Source: Prochlorococcus sp. AG-347-J20 (GTDB taxonomy: Bacteria; Cyanobacteriota; Cyanobacteriia; PCC-6307; Cyanobiaceae). Taken from it: a DNA stretch of 64,000 bases. The DNA lies in NCBI GenBank assembly GCA_003281485.1, contig QCBW01000004.1, forward strand, positions 32,505 through 96,504, written 5' to 3'. Below are positions 1 through 11,838 of the stretch, one piece after another; position 1 is the first letter of the stretch; the number at the start of each line of letters is the position of its first letter. The translations under genes were made by a program, and so were the position numbers. The notes beneath the pieces are model-generated. The model saw nothing but the letters and a program-made list of their open reading frames with translations. It was not told the origin of the DNA and ran no database searches.

Positions 1-1
1 T

Positions 2-415
2 GAAAATTTTAAAAATAAAAATGGGTGGTGGCAAACCGCTGATTTAGGTGAAATTAATCAAATCAATAATTCTTTATATTTAAATTTTCTTGGAAGAAGT
101 GATAACGCTTTTAATTCAGGAGGAGAAATCGTTTTCCCAGAAGTAATTGAATCTCGATTAAATGATTTCATCATTAAAGAAAATATCCCAATTAATAAAT
201 TCAATATTTCAAAAGTATCCGACAAATTATGGGGAAATAAAATTAAAATAATTGTTGAATTTAGAGAACTTACAAATAATAAAAAAGTTGAAAATTCATT
301 AAATTTATTAAAAAAATTTTCTCAAAGTTGGCCTAAACATGAAAAACCTGAAGAATGGATTATTAAAAACAAAAATACCAATACAGAAATAATAAACTAT
401 AAATTTAAAAAATAA
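2..415 (+). CDS. menE: C-terminal part of o-succinylbenzoate-CoA ligase (MenE-like), truncated by window start
   Basis: Open frame from base 2 reads ENFKNKNGWWQTADLGEI...GRSDNAFNSGGEIVFPEVIE, an AMP-ligase motif (TADLG...GR.D....GGE); stop TAA 413-415. Confidence 0.7.
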   Translation, partial: ENFKNKNGWWQTADLGEINQINNSLYLNFLGRSDNAFNSGGEIVFPEVIESRLNDFIIKENIPINKFNISKVSDKLWGNKIKIIVEFRELTNNKKVENSLNLLKKFSQSWPKHEKPEEWIIKNKNTNTEIINYKFKK

Positions 416-419
416 TAAT

Positions 420-881
<462 letters not shown>

Positions 882-2069
882 TTATCTATCAACAGATCCC
901 ATAATGACATCTATTGAACCAAGGATTGCCATGATATCGGCAATTTTGGCACCTTTAAGAATATGGGGCAATATTTGCAAATTATTTAAATCAGCTGCTC
1001 TGATTTTAAATCTCCATGGGGTAACTTCATTATTTCCTTGAATAAATACACCTATTTCTCCTTTGCCGGACTCTAATCTTGTATATAATTCTCCGTTTGG
1101 AATTTTAAAAGTTGGAGCAACCTTCTTAGCTACATATTGATAGTCAATACCAAATATTTCACTTTTCTTATCTTCAGTCGCCATTCTTTGAGCTTCTAAA
1201 TTTTCTGTTGGACCACCTGGAATCATTTTGCATGCTTGGCGAATGATGCTTAGTGATTGTCTCATCTCTTCAACTCTTACTCGATATCTCGCATAACAAT
1301 CTCCTTCTTTTTCTGAAGCAATCTGCCAATCAAAATCATCATAACATTCGTAACTATCGACTTTCCTTAAATCCCAGGAAACTCCAGAAGCTCTAAGCAT
1401 TGGCCCAGACAAAGACCAATTAATTGCCTGATCTCTTTGTATTGTTCCGAGACCTTCAATTCTTTTTCTAAAAATTGGATTATTTGTGATTAATTTTTCG
1501 TATTCATCTATCTTAGGACCGAACCAATCACAAAAATCTAAACATTTTTCTAACCATCCATATGGAAGATCACATGCTACACCACCTATCCTAAAGAAAT
1601 TGTTATTTATTAGCCTTTGTCCAGTAGCAGCTTCCCAAAGATCATAAATCATTTCTCTTTCTCTAAATATATAGAAAAATGGAGTTTGAGCTCCTACGTC
1701 TGCCAAAAAGGGACCAAGCCATAAAAGATGATTAGCAATACGATTAAGTTCCAACATAAGAACTCTGATGTAACTTGCTCTTTTAGGAACTGGGATGTTA
1801 GCTAATCTTTCAGGAGCATTTACTACAATAGCTTCATAAAACATTCCTGCTGCGTAGTCCATTCTGCTTACATAAGGGACATACATTACATTTGTCCTAT
1901 TTTCAGCTATTTTCTCCATTCCTCTATGTAAATATCCAATTACTGGCTCACAATCAATGACATTCTCACCATCAAGAGTAACAACTAACCTTAAAACTCC
2001 ATGCATTGAGGGATGGTGAGGGCCAAAATTGACCACCATTGGTTCTGTTCTAGTCTCTAGCTGAGCCAT
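882..2069 (-). CDS. ndhH: NAD(P)H-quinone oxidoreductase subunit H
   Basis: [35 protein letters not shown] motifs; full length 395 aa. Confidence 0.98.
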   Translation of the reverse strand: MAQLETRTEPMVVNFGPHHPSMHGVLRLVVTLDGENVIDCEPVIGYLHRGMEKIAENRTNVMYVPYVSRMDYAAGMFYEAIVVNAPERLANIPVPKRASYIRVLMLELNRIANHLLWLGPFLADVGAQTPFFYIFREREMIYDLWEAATGQRLINNNFFRIGGVACDLPYGWLEKCLDFCDWFGPKIDEYEKLITNNPIFRKRIEGLGTIQRDQAINWSLSGPMLRASGVSWDLRKVDSYECYDDFDWQIASEKEGDCYARYRVRVEEMRQSLSIIRQACKMIPGGPTENLEAQRMATEDKKSEIFGIDYQYVAKKVAPTFKIPNGELYTRLESGKGEIGVFIQGNNEVTPWRFKIRAADLNNLQILPHILKGAKIADIMAILGSIDVIMGSVDR

Positions 2070-2107
2070 TCGAAATTTAACTTCTAAACAAATCTTAGTC
2101 GAAAGTT

Positions 2108-3010
2108 ATGCAAACTGACCTATCTGATTCATCTTTTTTCAATCATAAATCAGTTATGACAGATGAGATAATGGCCTCTTTAGAGCATTATCCATTAATA
2201 AATAACAACCAACTTAAAGGAATAGACGCAACTTTAGGCGGAGGAGGGCACTCTTATCATTTATTGAGAAAATATTCGGATTTAAATATAATTGGACTTG
2301 ATCAAGATCCATTCGCAAGAATATCAGCATCAAAAAAACTTGATGAATTTAAAAATAGGATTGATATAAGGGCTTCAAATTTTGCTGATTTTGTACCAAA
2401 AGAAAAAGTTTCTTTTGTGATCGCAGATCTTGGAGTAAATAGTAACCAAATTGATGACCCTAAAAGAGGATTTAGTTTCCAAAAAGACGGTCCACTTGAT
2501 ATGCGCATGAATCCTCTTCTTGAGGTTGATGCAGAGAAATTAATTGAGGCTTTAAATGAAAAAGATCTTGCTAATCTAATTTATCAATATGGAGACGAGA
2601 GATTATCAAGAAAGATTGCTAGGAAAATAAAAATGGATTTAAAGGAAAATGGGAAATATTCTGGGACAAAAGAGTTAGCTTATTCTATTGCAGGCTGCTT
2701 CCCACCAAAACAAAGACATAAAAAAATACACCCAGCAACAAGAACATTTCAAGCACTAAGAATTGCTGTTAATAAAGAAATTGAAGTATTAGAAAAATTT
2801 TTACAAGTTGTTCCTGAATGGCTTTTGCCAGGGGGTATTATTTCTATTATAAGTTTTCATTCCCTGGAGGATAGATTAGTTAAAAGTTCTTTTAAGAATG
2901 ATAATAGACTAAAAAACCTGACAAAAAAACCAATAATTCCCTCCGAACAAGAAGTCGAACAAAATAAAAGAGCTAGAAGTGGAAAATTACGAATTGCTCA
3001 ATTAAATTAA
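2108..3010 (+). CDS. rsmH: 16S rRNA m4C1402 methyltransferase
   Basis: HKSVMTDEI, DATLGGGGHSYHLL, ISFHSLEDR motifs of MraW/RsmH. Confidence 0.96.
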   Translation: MQTDLSDSSFFNHKSVMTDEIMASLEHYPLINNNQLKGIDATLGGGGHSYHLLRKYSDLNIIGLDQDPFARISASKKLDEFKNRIDIRASNFADFVPKEKVSFVIADLGVNSNQIDDPKRGFSFQKDGPLDMRMNPLLEVDAEKLIEALNEKDLANLIYQYGDERLSRKIARKIKMDLKENGKYSGTKELAYSIAGCFPPKQRHKKIHPATRTFQALRIAVNKEIEVLEKFLQVVPEWLLPGGIISIISFHSLEDRLVKSSFKNDNRLKNLTKKPIIPSEQEVEQNKRARSGKLRIAQLN

Positions 3011-3042
3011 GGAGACAATATATGTTAAAGAGCAAATAATTT

Positions 3043-4188
3043 CTAACGTAATGATTTGATCGTATTTGTAAGAGTATGAATTGCTTGTTCTATATCTTTT
3101 GAATTAGTGCTTAATCCAATACTTAGTCTTATTGAAGATTCTGCTTCTTTAAAAGATCTACCTAAGGCAAGTAAAACATGAGATGGCTCACCATTACTGC
3201 ACGCCGATCCACTAGAACAAATTATTTTGGATTTTAAAAGTTTATGAAATTTTGCTCCGTTTACATCTAATACAGTCAGATTTAAGTTGTGAGGTAATCT
3301 TTGATTAATCGAGCCATTAATTAATAAACCAGAATTATTTTCTAACAAACCCTTTAAAAGGTTATTTCTATACAAAAGTAATTTCTCAGCGTTATTTTTC
3401 TGATTAAAAACTGCCATCTCTATTGCTTTAGCAAAGCCAACTACTAAAGGGAGAGGTAAGGTACCAGATCTGAGACCATATTCCTGCCCTCCTCCAACAA
3501 TTAAAGGCTCAAGAGTAATATCTTGATCAATCAAAAGAAGTCCTATCCCCTTGGGACCATAAATTTTATGAGAACTCATAGTTATCATATTTACATCTGA
3601 TAGAAGATTATCTAACTCGACATAACCTAAACATTGTGCAAAATCAGAGTGAAAAGTTATTCCTCTCAATTTACAAATCCTTGAAATATTCTCTATAGGT
3701 TGAATAACTCCTATTTCGTTATTTGCCATCATGACACTTACCATAAACGTATCTTCTCTAATATTCTTTTTAAACTGTGATTCTGAAATTATGCCATCTC
3801 TTTCCGGAGTAATTTCTGTAACTTTAAATCCCTCTTTTTTGAGTTGGTTTAGGGGCTCAAGTACAGCTTTATGCTCCGTTTTTAAGGTAATAATATGTCC
3901 ATAATTCCCTGTTTTTTTGTGGTAATTTCTTGCAAAACCTAATAAAGCTAGATTATTAGATTCTGTTGCCCCACTGGTAAAAATAATCTTTTTATTACTA
4001 AGAAATAAATTTTGTTCTATGTTTTCTCTTGAGGCTTCCAATATAGCGTTTGCGTTGATACCCGCCAAATTAGATTTACTTGAGGGATTAGAGAATATCT
4101 CACTCCAAAACGGTTTCATAGAATCAACAACATCTTTAGAGCAAGGAGTTGAAGATTGATAGTCTAGTAGTATAGGAGTTGATAGCAT
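3043..4188 (-). CDS. cysteine desulfurase (class V aminotransferase, NifS/IscS-like)
   Basis: SGATESNNLAL, SSHKIYGPKGIG (PLP lysine), CSSGSACSNG. Confidence 0.93.
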   Translation of the reverse strand: MLSTPILLDYQSSTPCSKDVVDSMKPFWSEIFSNPSSKSNLAGINANAILEASRENIEQNLFLSNKKIIFTSGATESNNLALLGFARNYHKKTGNYGHIITLKTEHKAVLEPLNQLKKEGFKVTEITPERDGIISESQFKKNIREDTFMVSVMMANNEIGVIQPIENISRICKLRGITFHSDFAQCLGYVELDNLLSDVNMITMSSHKIYGPKGIGLLLIDQDITLEPLIVGGGQEYGLRSGTLPLPLVVGFAKAIEMAVFNQKNNAEKLLLYRNNLLKGLLENNSGLLINGSINQRLPHNLNLTVLDVNGAKFHKLLKSKIICSSGSACSNGEPSHVLLALGRSFKEAESSIRLSIGLSTNSKDIEQAIHTLTNTIKSLR

Positions 4189-4247
4189 TGTATTTAGTAT
4201 ATAAAATTCTCATTATTACTAGAAAATCAAATTTAAGAATTTAAAAA

Positions 4248-4976
4248 ATGAATGAAATTAATCAAATAAATAATGAACCAGTAAGAAAATCAAGAATTTT
4301 ATTAGTTGATGATGAGCCTGGTTTAAGAACAGCTGTTAAAACATTTCTAGAAGATGAAGGCTTTGAAATATTTATTGCAGTTGATGGAGAGGATGGTTGG
4401 GAAAAAGCTCAAACAATTTTTCCCGATTTGATAATTAGCGACATTATGATGCCACGAGCTAACGGTTATGCTTTATTAGAAAAAATTAGGGAGGATGAAA
4501 AATTAGGAGGTACCCCAGTTATTTTTCTAACTGCAAAAGGAATGACCCTAGACAGAACTGAAGGTTATCTTGCAGGAGTTGATGATTATATTTCCAAACC
4601 TTTCGACCCCGATGAATTGGCTGCAAGAGTCAAAAATGTAATCAATAGACAAGAACGTATGCTCAAAGAAGCAGCACGATTCGCAGATATTGATGTAAGC
4701 AAAATGGCGAAGCAAATAACTGAAATAAAATCTATGCTCACAGACCAAAATCCGACTAATTCCGAAAGCAAGATAAATCTTCCTAGTTTTACTCCAAGAG
4801 AAGCAAGTGTACTTCAACTGGTAGCAGAAGGACTAATGAACAAGGAAATTGCAAGACAGCTTGAAACATCTATTAGAAATGTGGAAAAATATGTAAGTAG
4901 ACTTTTCATCAAGACAGGTACATCTAGCCGAACCGAATTAGTCCGTTATGCACTTGAAAATCATTTAGTAAAGTAG
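4248..4976 (+). CDS. response regulator, REC + LuxR/NarL-type HTH
   Basis: ILLVDDEPGLRTAV, DLIISDIMMP, FLTAKG, plus C-terminal FTPREASVLQLVAEGLMNKEIARQL HTH. Confidence 0.92.
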   Translation: MNEINQINNEPVRKSRILLVDDEPGLRTAVKTFLEDEGFEIFIAVDGEDGWEKAQTIFPDLIISDIMMPRANGYALLEKIREDEKLGGTPVIFLTAKGMTLDRTEGYLAGVDDYISKPFDPDELAARVKNVINRQERMLKEAARFADIDVSKMAKQITEIKSMLTDQNPTNSESKINLPSFTPREASVLQLVAEGLMNKEIARQLETSIRNVEKYVSRLFIKTGTSSRTELVRYALENHLVK

Positions 4977-4977
4977 A

Positions 4978-5679
4978 TTATTTGATTCTTTCGAATTCAA
5001 TTAGTTTTGAAAAATAAAAAGGGGCTTGATTTAATTTCTTTTGAACCACATTAAATCCTTTTTCTTTAGCAGCATTAATAATTCCCTTCTCTTTCAATGT
5101 ATAGGCTCTTGTAGTTTTACTTGGCCCAGGAAATAATTTTCCAATATTTTTTAGAACAGCAAGAACTGGAGTATATGGAGCAAAGCTTACGATAAGTTTT
5201 TCTTTGCTTAAGTCACACAGATGTTGGACCATTTCCTCTGCAACTGGTTGAGGATAATGAATAAACACATCTAAACAAACTACAACATCAAATAAACCTT
5301 TTAATTTTTCCAAATCACAGACTTCATATTTGATCTTACCTTGATTCAAACCTAATTCATTGATGCGTTTCTTTGTTTCTTTAATCATTTCAGAAGAAAT
5401 ATCGCTTACCTGTAATTCTTTTATACCTAGTCTAAGTAATGGGATCGACAGACTACCAACACCACAACCTGCATCACAATAACTTTTTTTTGTCAGTTCA
5501 GGATAATTTTTAATATATGAGACTACATCATCTACAGTTTTTTGATGTCCTTTCCTAATATTTTTCTGAACTGTATTAATTTCATCAGATTTGCTGTAAA
5601 TTTTATTCCATCTTTCAAAGCCAGTACCATTAAAATATTCGCGAACTTCACTTTTTTCGATAATCTTATTTGTCATCAT
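4978..5679 (-). CDS. chlM: magnesium protoporphyrin IX O-methyltransferase
   Basis: SAM motif DAGCGVGSLSIPL, VREYFNGTGFERWNKIY; start chosen at the internal MMTNK rather than the longer ORF start at 5739. Confidence 0.9.
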   Translation of the reverse strand: MMTNKIIEKSEVREYFNGTGFERWNKIYSKSDEINTVQKNIRKGHQKTVDDVVSYIKNYPELTKKSYCDAGCGVGSLSIPLLRLGIKELQVSDISSEMIKETKKRINELGLNQGKIKYEVCDLEKLKGLFDVVVCLDVFIHYPQPVAEEMVQHLCDLSKEKLIVSFAPYTPVLAVLKNIGKLFPGPSKTTRAYTLKEKGIINAAKEKGFNVVQKKLNQAPFYFSKLIEFERIK

Positions 5680-5769
5680 AATATTTATAAGAAAATTTCT
5701 TCTTTTTATATTAACTAACTGGCACCAAATTAATTGCACGCCATTATAGGAAAGAATTGATTTGTTATT

Positions 5770-6300
5770 TTGTCAGAATTGAATTCTAAAGATATTTATA
5801 AAATCGCCGTCGTAATGGGCAGTGATTCAGATCTAATTACATTGAAACCTGCCATTGACGTTTTAAGAGAATTTGGAATAAAAACTGAAGTTTGTATACT
5901 CTCTGCCCATCGAACACCTATTGAAATGATTGAATATGCAAAAAATGCAGAATCAGAAAATATAAAAGTAATAATTGCCGGTGCTGGTGGTGCTGCTCAT
6001 CTTCCAGGAATGCTGGCATCCATAACTTGCATTCCTGTAATTGGAGTACCAGTAGAGAGTAAGACACTTAAGGGTATTGACTCTCTTTTATCAATTGTTC
6101 AAATGCCCGCTGGGATTCCAGTAGCAACAGTTGCAATTAATGGAGGTCAGAATGCTGGATTGTTGGCAATAGAGATGATCAGTTTATTTGATGAATCCAT
6201 AAAGAAAAATTTAAAAGAATTCAGAGAAAATCTTCATACACAGGTAAGAACAAAAAATAGTAAGTTATCAACTATTGGACCTGACAAATATCTTCAATAA
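5770..6300 (+). CDS. purE: 5-(carboxyamino)imidazole ribonucleotide mutase
   Basis: VMGSDSDL, SAHRTP, AGAGGAAHLPGM; TTG start. Confidence 0.95.
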   Translation: MSELNSKDIYKIAVVMGSDSDLITLKPAIDVLREFGIKTEVCILSAHRTPIEMIEYAKNAESENIKVIIAGAGGAAHLPGMLASITCIPVIGVPVESKTLKGIDSLLSIVQMPAGIPVATVAINGGQNAGLLAIEMISLFDESIKKNLKEFRENLHTQVRTKNSKLSTIGPDKYLQ

Positions 6301-6320
6301 TAATGAACTAATATTTTCTA

Positions 6321-6959
6321 TTAGGCCTTTTTAAGAAAGTTTTCTTTTTTCAGGTAGTTAACAACTTTTTCAACGGAAACATTTAAATCTAACGAACCTG
6401 TATCAACAACAATTTCTGGATTATGAGGAGCTTCATATGGACTAGAAATCCCTGTAAATTCCTTAATTTCACCCAAACGAGCTTTCTTATATAGACCTTT
6501 AGTATCCCTATTTTCGCAAACTGCAATATCAGCAGCACAATAAACTTCAATAAAATCCTTAGATCCAATAATTTTTCTCACCTTATCTCTATCGCTAATA
6601 AATGGCGAAACGAATGCTGTAATAGTTATTATCCCAGCATTCATAAATAAATTCGCAACTTCTCCAATTCTTCTTATATTTTCTTCCCTATCTTCATCCG
6701 AAAAACCAAGATCTTTGCATAAACCGTGTCTAATATTATCTCCATCCAATACATAAGTCGAAAAACCATCTAAGTGTAAAACTTCATTTAAAGCGTTGGC
6801 CAAAGTACTTTTACCAGAACCAGATAAACCTGTAAACCAGATAACCATACCTTTATGACCTCTCATTTTCTCTAACTTTTCTCTATCAATAGTTAAATTG
6901 TGCCACTTTATATTTGTTGACTTTGTTTGATCTTGTTCTTTCATTTTTTGCATCATCAA
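6321..6959 (-). CDS. cysC: adenylylsulfate kinase
   Basis: WFTGLSGSGKSTLA, YVLDGDNIRHGLCKDLGFS. Confidence 0.96.
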   Translation of the reverse strand: MMMQKMKEQDQTKSTNIKWHNLTIDREKLEKMRGHKGMVIWFTGLSGSGKSTLANALNEVLHLDGFSTYVLDGDNIRHGLCKDLGFSDEDREENIRRIGEVANLFMNAGIITITAFVSPFISDRDKVRKIIGSKDFIEVYCAADIAVCENRDTKGLYKKARLGEIKEFTGISSPYEAPHNPEIVVDTGSLDLNVSVEKVVNYLKKENFLKKA

Positions 6960-6986
6960 GATTAAAAACCTATCCTAACCTTTGCT

Positions 6987-7298
6987 TCATAAATTATGAA
7001 ATCCCTCTTTACGAAGAAACTCAATAGCTTTCGATACCATATCACCCTGTAATTGGATATTTCCATCAATTAATATTCCTCCAGTACCACAAAAAACTTT
7101 AATTTTTTTTAGTAATTCTTTTAATAAAATTTCATCCTCATTACCTAAACCTCTAATTAAAGTTATGGTCTTGCCCTTTTTACCTTTTTTTTGTTTTGAA
7201 ATATTTATTTTTGATCTTTTAGTAAAAGTATCTACCTTAGCTGTTTCTTCAGATTTTTTTTCTTGATTATCAAATTCAATCCAATTCTTTTTTCCCAT
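6987..7298 (-). CDS. SUI1/eIF1-like translation factor (YciH family)
   Basis: TLIRGLGNEDEILLKELLKKIKVFCGTGGILIDGNIQLQGD SUI1 motif. Confidence 0.85.
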   Translation of the reverse strand: MGKKNWIEFDNQEKKSEETAKVDTFTKRSKINISKQKKGKKGKTITLIRGLGNEDEILLKELLKKIKVFCGTGGILIDGNIQLQGDMVSKAIEFLRKEGFHNL

Positions 7299-7346
7299 TA
7301 TTTTAAATATAATCTATAGTTAGTTAATACTTATTCTATAAAAAAA

Positions 7347-8591
7347 GTGGTAAGTACATTTTCTCGCAAAGATCAGACCTATAAAAATGACGATTTAAAT
7401 CAACCCTCCAAAGAGGGGAGATTTGGAAAATATGGTGGCCAATATGTTCCTGAAACGCTAATGCCTGCTCTTTTTGAACTTGAAACAGCTGCATCTAATG
7501 CATGGAAAGATAATCTTTTTGTAGAAGAATTAAACCATCTACTTAAGACTTATGTAGGAAGAGAGACACCACTTTATGAAGCAAAAAGACTTACTGAGCA
7601 TTACGAAACTAAAAAGGCAACTCCTAGAATATGGCTTAAAAGAGAAGATTTAAATCATACTGGTGCTCACAAAATTAATAATGCCCTTGGACAAGCTTTA
7701 TTGGCAATTAGAATGGGTAAAAAAAGAATAATTGCAGAAACTGGAGCAGGTCAGCATGGAGTAGCTACTGCTACTGTTTGTGCGAGATTTGGCTTGAAAT
7801 GTATTATCTACATGGGTGCTGAAGACATAAAAAGGCAATCCCTTAACGTTTTCAGAATGAAACTTCTAGGAGCTGAAGTTAAAGTTGTAAACTCCGGAAC
7901 TGCCACACTTAAGGATGCTACTAGTGAAGCCATTAGAGATTGGGTTTCTAATGTCGAAACCACACACTATATTTTAGGATCTGTTGCCGGCCCACACCCT
8001 TTTCCAAAGATTGTGCGAGATTTTCATGCAGTTATAGGTGAAGAAACTAAAAAACAATGTTTGGAATCATTTGGATCTTTTCCCGATATTTTGCTTGCTT
8101 GTGTAGGTGGGGGATCAAATGCAATGGGGCTTTTCCATCCTTTTGTCAAAGAAACTTCTGTGCGTCTCATTGGAGTTGAAGCCGCAGGAAGCGGAGTTGA
8201 TACTGACAAACATGCTGCAACTATCACTAAAGGGTCAGTTGGAATTTTGCATGGATCAATGAGTCTCCTCTTACAAGATGATAATGGTCAAGTACAAGAA
8301 GCTCACTCAATAAGTGCAGGGTTAGATTACCCTGGAGTAGGACCTGAACATAGCCATTTGAAAGATATAGGTAGAGCAGAATATGGATCAGTCACAGATC
8401 AAGAAGCTTTAGATGCATTGAGACTTGTTAGTGAACTAGAAGGGATTATACCTGCACTTGAAACTTCCCATGCCTTTGCTTGGTTAGATAAATTATGTCC
8501 TACTCTCGAAAAAGATACTCATATAGTCATTAATTGCTCTGGTAGAGGCGACAAAGATGTTAATACTGTTGCATCATCATTAGATATTTAA
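7347..8591 (+). CDS. trpB: tryptophan synthase beta subunit
   Basis: [42 protein letters not shown] start. Confidence 0.98.
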   Translation: MVSTFSRKDQTYKNDDLNQPSKEGRFGKYGGQYVPETLMPALFELETAASNAWKDNLFVEELNHLLKTYVGRETPLYEAKRLTEHYETKKATPRIWLKREDLNHTGAHKINNALGQALLAIRMGKKRIIAETGAGQHGVATATVCARFGLKCIIYMGAEDIKRQSLNVFRMKLLGAEVKVVNSGTATLKDATSEAIRDWVSNVETTHYILGSVAGPHPFPKIVRDFHAVIGEETKKQCLESFGSFPDILLACVGGGSNAMGLFHPFVKETSVRLIGVEAAGSGVDTDKHAATITKGSVGILHGSMSLLLQDDNGQVQEAHSISAGLDYPGVGPEHSHLKDIGRAEYGSVTDQEALDALRLVSELEGIIPALETSHAFAWLDKLCPTLEKDTHIVINCSGRGDKDVNTVASSLDI

Positions 8592-8942
8592 TCAATACCT
8601 TGGAATTGATGGGTCAATATATCTGCTCCATCCATCAATACCTTCCTCCAAATTCCATATTTCTCTCACAAAATTATTATCCAAGCACCATTGAGAAAAA
8701 TTATAACTTCTTATTCCTGCATGACAGGTAACTACAATCTCTCTGTCTAATAAACCAGCAAATATTTCTTCAACGTATTCAGATGTGACTTTACTAATTG
8801 GTATATGTAAAAATTCTTTTGAGAAACGAGCAAGTTCAAGCTCTGACTGTTCTCTTACATCAATCAAAACTGGATCTTCTTTCTCAGAATTAAACCAATC
8901 ATTGAGACTAGAAGCATTTATAGATTTTGGATAACTTCCCAA
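8592..8942 (-). CDS. rhodanese-domain protein
   Basis: LIDVREQSELE, VVTCHAGIRSYNFSQWC (CHAGIRS loop). Confidence 0.88.
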   Translation of the reverse strand: MGSYPKSINASSLNDWFNSEKEDPVLIDVREQSELELARFSKEFLHIPISKVTSEYVEEIFAGLLDREIVVTCHAGIRSYNFSQWCLDNNFVREIWNLEEGIDGWSRYIDPSIPRY

Positions 8943-9025
8943 TTTATAGTATAAATTACGTGTTATTTACAATTTAATAAATTAAGTTGCAGTAAGAAGT
9001 TTATTGTTAAAAATAAAAATAAACA

Positions 9026-10492
9026 TTGATAATGAAACTTAGAGTATTAGCAATAGTACTATTATTATCCTTATTACTTTTTTTTGGTTTTAAAATAGTT
9101 TCTTCTAATAAAAATAAGGATCAAAGTACAAATATTGAACAACTAAATATCCTAAATTATGTACCTGAAAACAATAAATTATTATTTATTTCAAATTTAG
9201 ATAATTTTAATATTGTAAATAATAATAAAAAAGATAAAAATCCAACAAATCAAGATAACTTTGCTTTAATAAAAGACTCTATATTAGATTACTTAGGTAT
9301 AGATCTAGGCAACAATCAATTAGAAGATATCTATAATAACGAGCTTATAATCTCAACTTTTGAAAATAATAAAAAGCTTAACGATGATATTTTGATTGTT
9401 TTTAAAATTAAGCCAGAAAAAACAATAGACGATTTATTAAATTTGCCTAATAAAATTGATCAGATTGATGAGATAATTACTATTAATAGAGAAAACAAAA
9501 TAAATTTCCTTAACTTTATATACCGGACCGAAGATAATTATATAATTGCCTCATCAGATAAAAAATTGATCAAAAATAGTATTAGCTCTAATAGTAATTT
9601 TAAAGAAAAAAAATTTCAATATGAGGGAGAACTTTTTGGACTCAAAGATCAAAAAAATATATTACTCACAAAGAAATTTGGGGGAAGTATATTTTTTGAT
9701 AAAGAATTTTTTACTGATAAAAATGAGGATATTGTAGCTACAACATTTGACTTAAAGAATAAACATTTAATTTTAAAATCATATTTATTAAATAATAAAA
9801 AAAATATTGATATTCTTGCTTATGATAAGTTTATAAATAAAGAATATACGAATAAAGATAATCCTCAATTTTCAATTTTTACTGAAATAAAAAATTTTAA
9901 AAAATATCTAAAACCTTTAATAAATAATTTTGAACTAAGTTTTTTTGAAGAATTTAACCAAAATACAAATAAAAACATCTTGATTCTCAATTCAAAAAAA
10001 GATTGGCTTTTTACATTTGAAAAAAATAATGAAAATCAATTTGATTTAAGTGCTTTAAAAAAACTAAAAGATTTTAATAAATATACTTTGAAACAAAATG
10101 AAGATATTTACTCAATATATTCCAGAGATATTCTTGAAGAAAAAAACGATGCAATAAAACAAATAACTTTTGAAAATATCTATTCAATAGAATCAGGAGG
10201 TTTGCAATTCATAAGCAATTTTTTAATAGATAGTAAAAAACTAGAAGCAATCTCAGAAAAATTTTTCAACCTAAAAAGTTATAAAGATAAATCTACTTTT
10301 CTTTATGCAAAAGTTGATATCAAAGATGAGAATTCCAATAAAATTAGATATTTACCTGATTTGGAAGATCTTAATTTTCTTATTAAAAATGTTTTAAAAA
10401 TATCAAATGAAGAATATCTAGAAATCATAAGTCAATCTTTTCCAGATAAAAATCCAATTCTTTATACACAAACAAGTTTAAAAATACCTTAA
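9026..10492 (+). CDS. membrane-anchored protein of unknown function (possibly DUF3352-like)
   Basis: 488 aa; N-terminal hydrophobic segment LRVLAIVLLLSLLLFFGFKIV, then a K/N/D/I-rich soluble domain. Confidence 0.6.
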   Translation: MIMKLRVLAIVLLLSLLLFFGFKIVSSNKNKDQSTNIEQLNILNYVPENNKLLFISNLDNFNIVNNNKKDKNPTNQDNFALIKDSILDYLGIDLGNNQLEDIYNNELIISTFENNKKLNDDILIVFKIKPEKTIDDLLNLPNKIDQIDEIITINRENKINFLNFIYRTEDNYIIASSDKKLIKNSISSNSNFKEKKFQYEGELFGLKDQKNILLTKKFGGSIFFDKEFFTDKNEDIVATTFDLKNKHLILKSYLLNNKKNIDILAYDKFINKEYTNKDNPQFSIFTEIKNFKKYLKPLINNFELSFFEEFNQNTNKNILILNSKKDWLFTFEKNNENQFDLSALKKLKDFNKYTLKQNEDIYSIYSRDILEEKNDAIKQITFENIYSIESGGLQFISNFLIDSKKLEAISEKFFNLKSYKDKSTFLYAKVDIKDENSNKIRYLPDLEDLNFLIKNVLKISNEEYLEIISQSFPDKNPILYTQTSLKIP

Positions 10493-10616
10493 CAAGGTTA
10501 TTCAAATAAGCCTCAAAGACAATCATTTGAAATTTTTGTGAAGTTAATAAGTTATGGTTAATTAAAAATTATTTGACTATCTTTAATCTATAAGTACTTG
10601 ATATTGAATTAAGCAA

Positions 10617-11762
10617 TTGGACAATAAAAAACTAATTTTAAAACCAGGATTAGAGGGTGTCCCAGTTACTAATTCATCTATCTGTGATATTGATGGCAAC
10701 AAAGGTAAATTATTGTACAGAGGGTACTCCATTGAGGAACTATCCAAAAAAAGCAGTTTTTTAGAAACTGCTTACCTATTGATTTGGGGTGAATTGCCTA
10801 CCGCTATTCAACTTAGAGATTTTGAACAAGAAGTTCAGATGCATCGAAGGTTAAGTTTTAGAGTCAGAGATATGATGAAATGTTTCCCTGCAACGGGTCA
10901 TCCCATGGATGCTCTTCAATCTAGTGCAGCTTCTTTAGGATTATTCTATTCACGTAGAGCAATAGATGACCCTAATTACATCTACAACGCGGTAATAAGA
11001 CTAATAGCAAAAATTCCCACAATGATTGCTGCGTTCCAGCTTATTAGAAAAGGACAAGACCCAATTCAACCTAGAGATGATTTAACTTACTCATCAAATT
11101 TTCTTTACATGTTGACTGAAAAAGAACAAGATCCCATAGCTGCAAAAGTTTTTGATAGGTGTTTAATTCTACATGCCGAACATAGTTTAAACGCAAGTAC
11201 ATTTAGCGCTAGAGTTACTGCAAGTACTCTTACAGACCCATATGCTGTCATCGCCTCTGCAGTAGGAACTCTAGCTGGACCACTGCATGGTGGAGCAAAT
11301 GAGGATGTGATTGCAATGTTAGAAGAGATTAAAAGCCCAGAGAATGCTGGTTCTTTTTTGGATAATGCAATAAAAAATAAAAGTAAGGTAATGGGCTTCG
11401 GCCACAGAGAATATAAAGTCAAAGATCCAAGAGCAATAATTCTTCAAAAACTTGCAGAAGAGCTTTTTATTAGATTTGGAGCAGATGAAATGTATGAAGT
11501 TGCTAAATCACTTGAGGCAGAGGCAATCCCAAGACTTGGACCTAAGGGTATATTCCCTAACGTGGATTTTTATTCTGGTCTTGTTTATAGAAAACTTGGT
11601 ATTCCTCGTGATTTGTTTACTCCAATTTTTGCCATATCAAGAGTAGCTGGTTGGTTAGCTCATTGGAGAGAGCAACTTGGAGCAAATAGAATTTTCAGAC
11701 CATCACAAATCTATACAGGCTCAGCACCAAGAAATTGGATCAGCCTAGAAAATAGAGAATAA
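10617..11762 (+). CDS. gltA: citrate synthase
   Basis: LLYRGYSIEEL, LHAEHSLNASTFSARV, GPLHGGANEDV, MGFGHREYKVKDPRA; TTG start. Confidence 0.97.
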   Translation: MDNKKLILKPGLEGVPVTNSSICDIDGNKGKLLYRGYSIEELSKKSSFLETAYLLIWGELPTAIQLRDFEQEVQMHRRLSFRVRDMMKCFPATGHPMDALQSSAASLGLFYSRRAIDDPNYIYNAVIRLIAKIPTMIAAFQLIRKGQDPIQPRDDLTYSSNFLYMLTEKEQDPIAAKVFDRCLILHAEHSLNASTFSARVTASTLTDPYAVIASAVGTLAGPLHGGANEDVIAMLEEIKSPENAGSFLDNAIKNKSKVMGFGHREYKVKDPRAIILQKLAEELFIRFGADEMYEVAKSLEAEAIPRLGPKGIFPNVDFYSGLVYRKLGIPRDLFTPIFAISRVAGWLAHWREQLGANRIFRPSQIYTGSAPRNWISLENRE

Positions 11763-11838
11763 TATTTGCGGCTTTTCAAAAAAAAACACACATATTGTTT
11801 GTGAAGAGTTAATCTATTAAGTAAATAACAAAAAAATT

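Noticed and set aside
2302-2508. Antisense ORF inside rsmH (and similar ones at 4548-4817, 8024-8227, 11105-11422, 15063-15305, 20293-20520, 29746-29973, 30607-30927, 36217-36441, 41370-41666, 61288-61767)
   Set aside because: Fully contained opposite well-supported genes, with no family motifs; expected by chance.
5680-5739. N-terminal 20-aa extension of ChlM in the ORF track
   Set aside because: ChlM family start fits MMTNK at 5679; the upstream region looks like untranslated leader.
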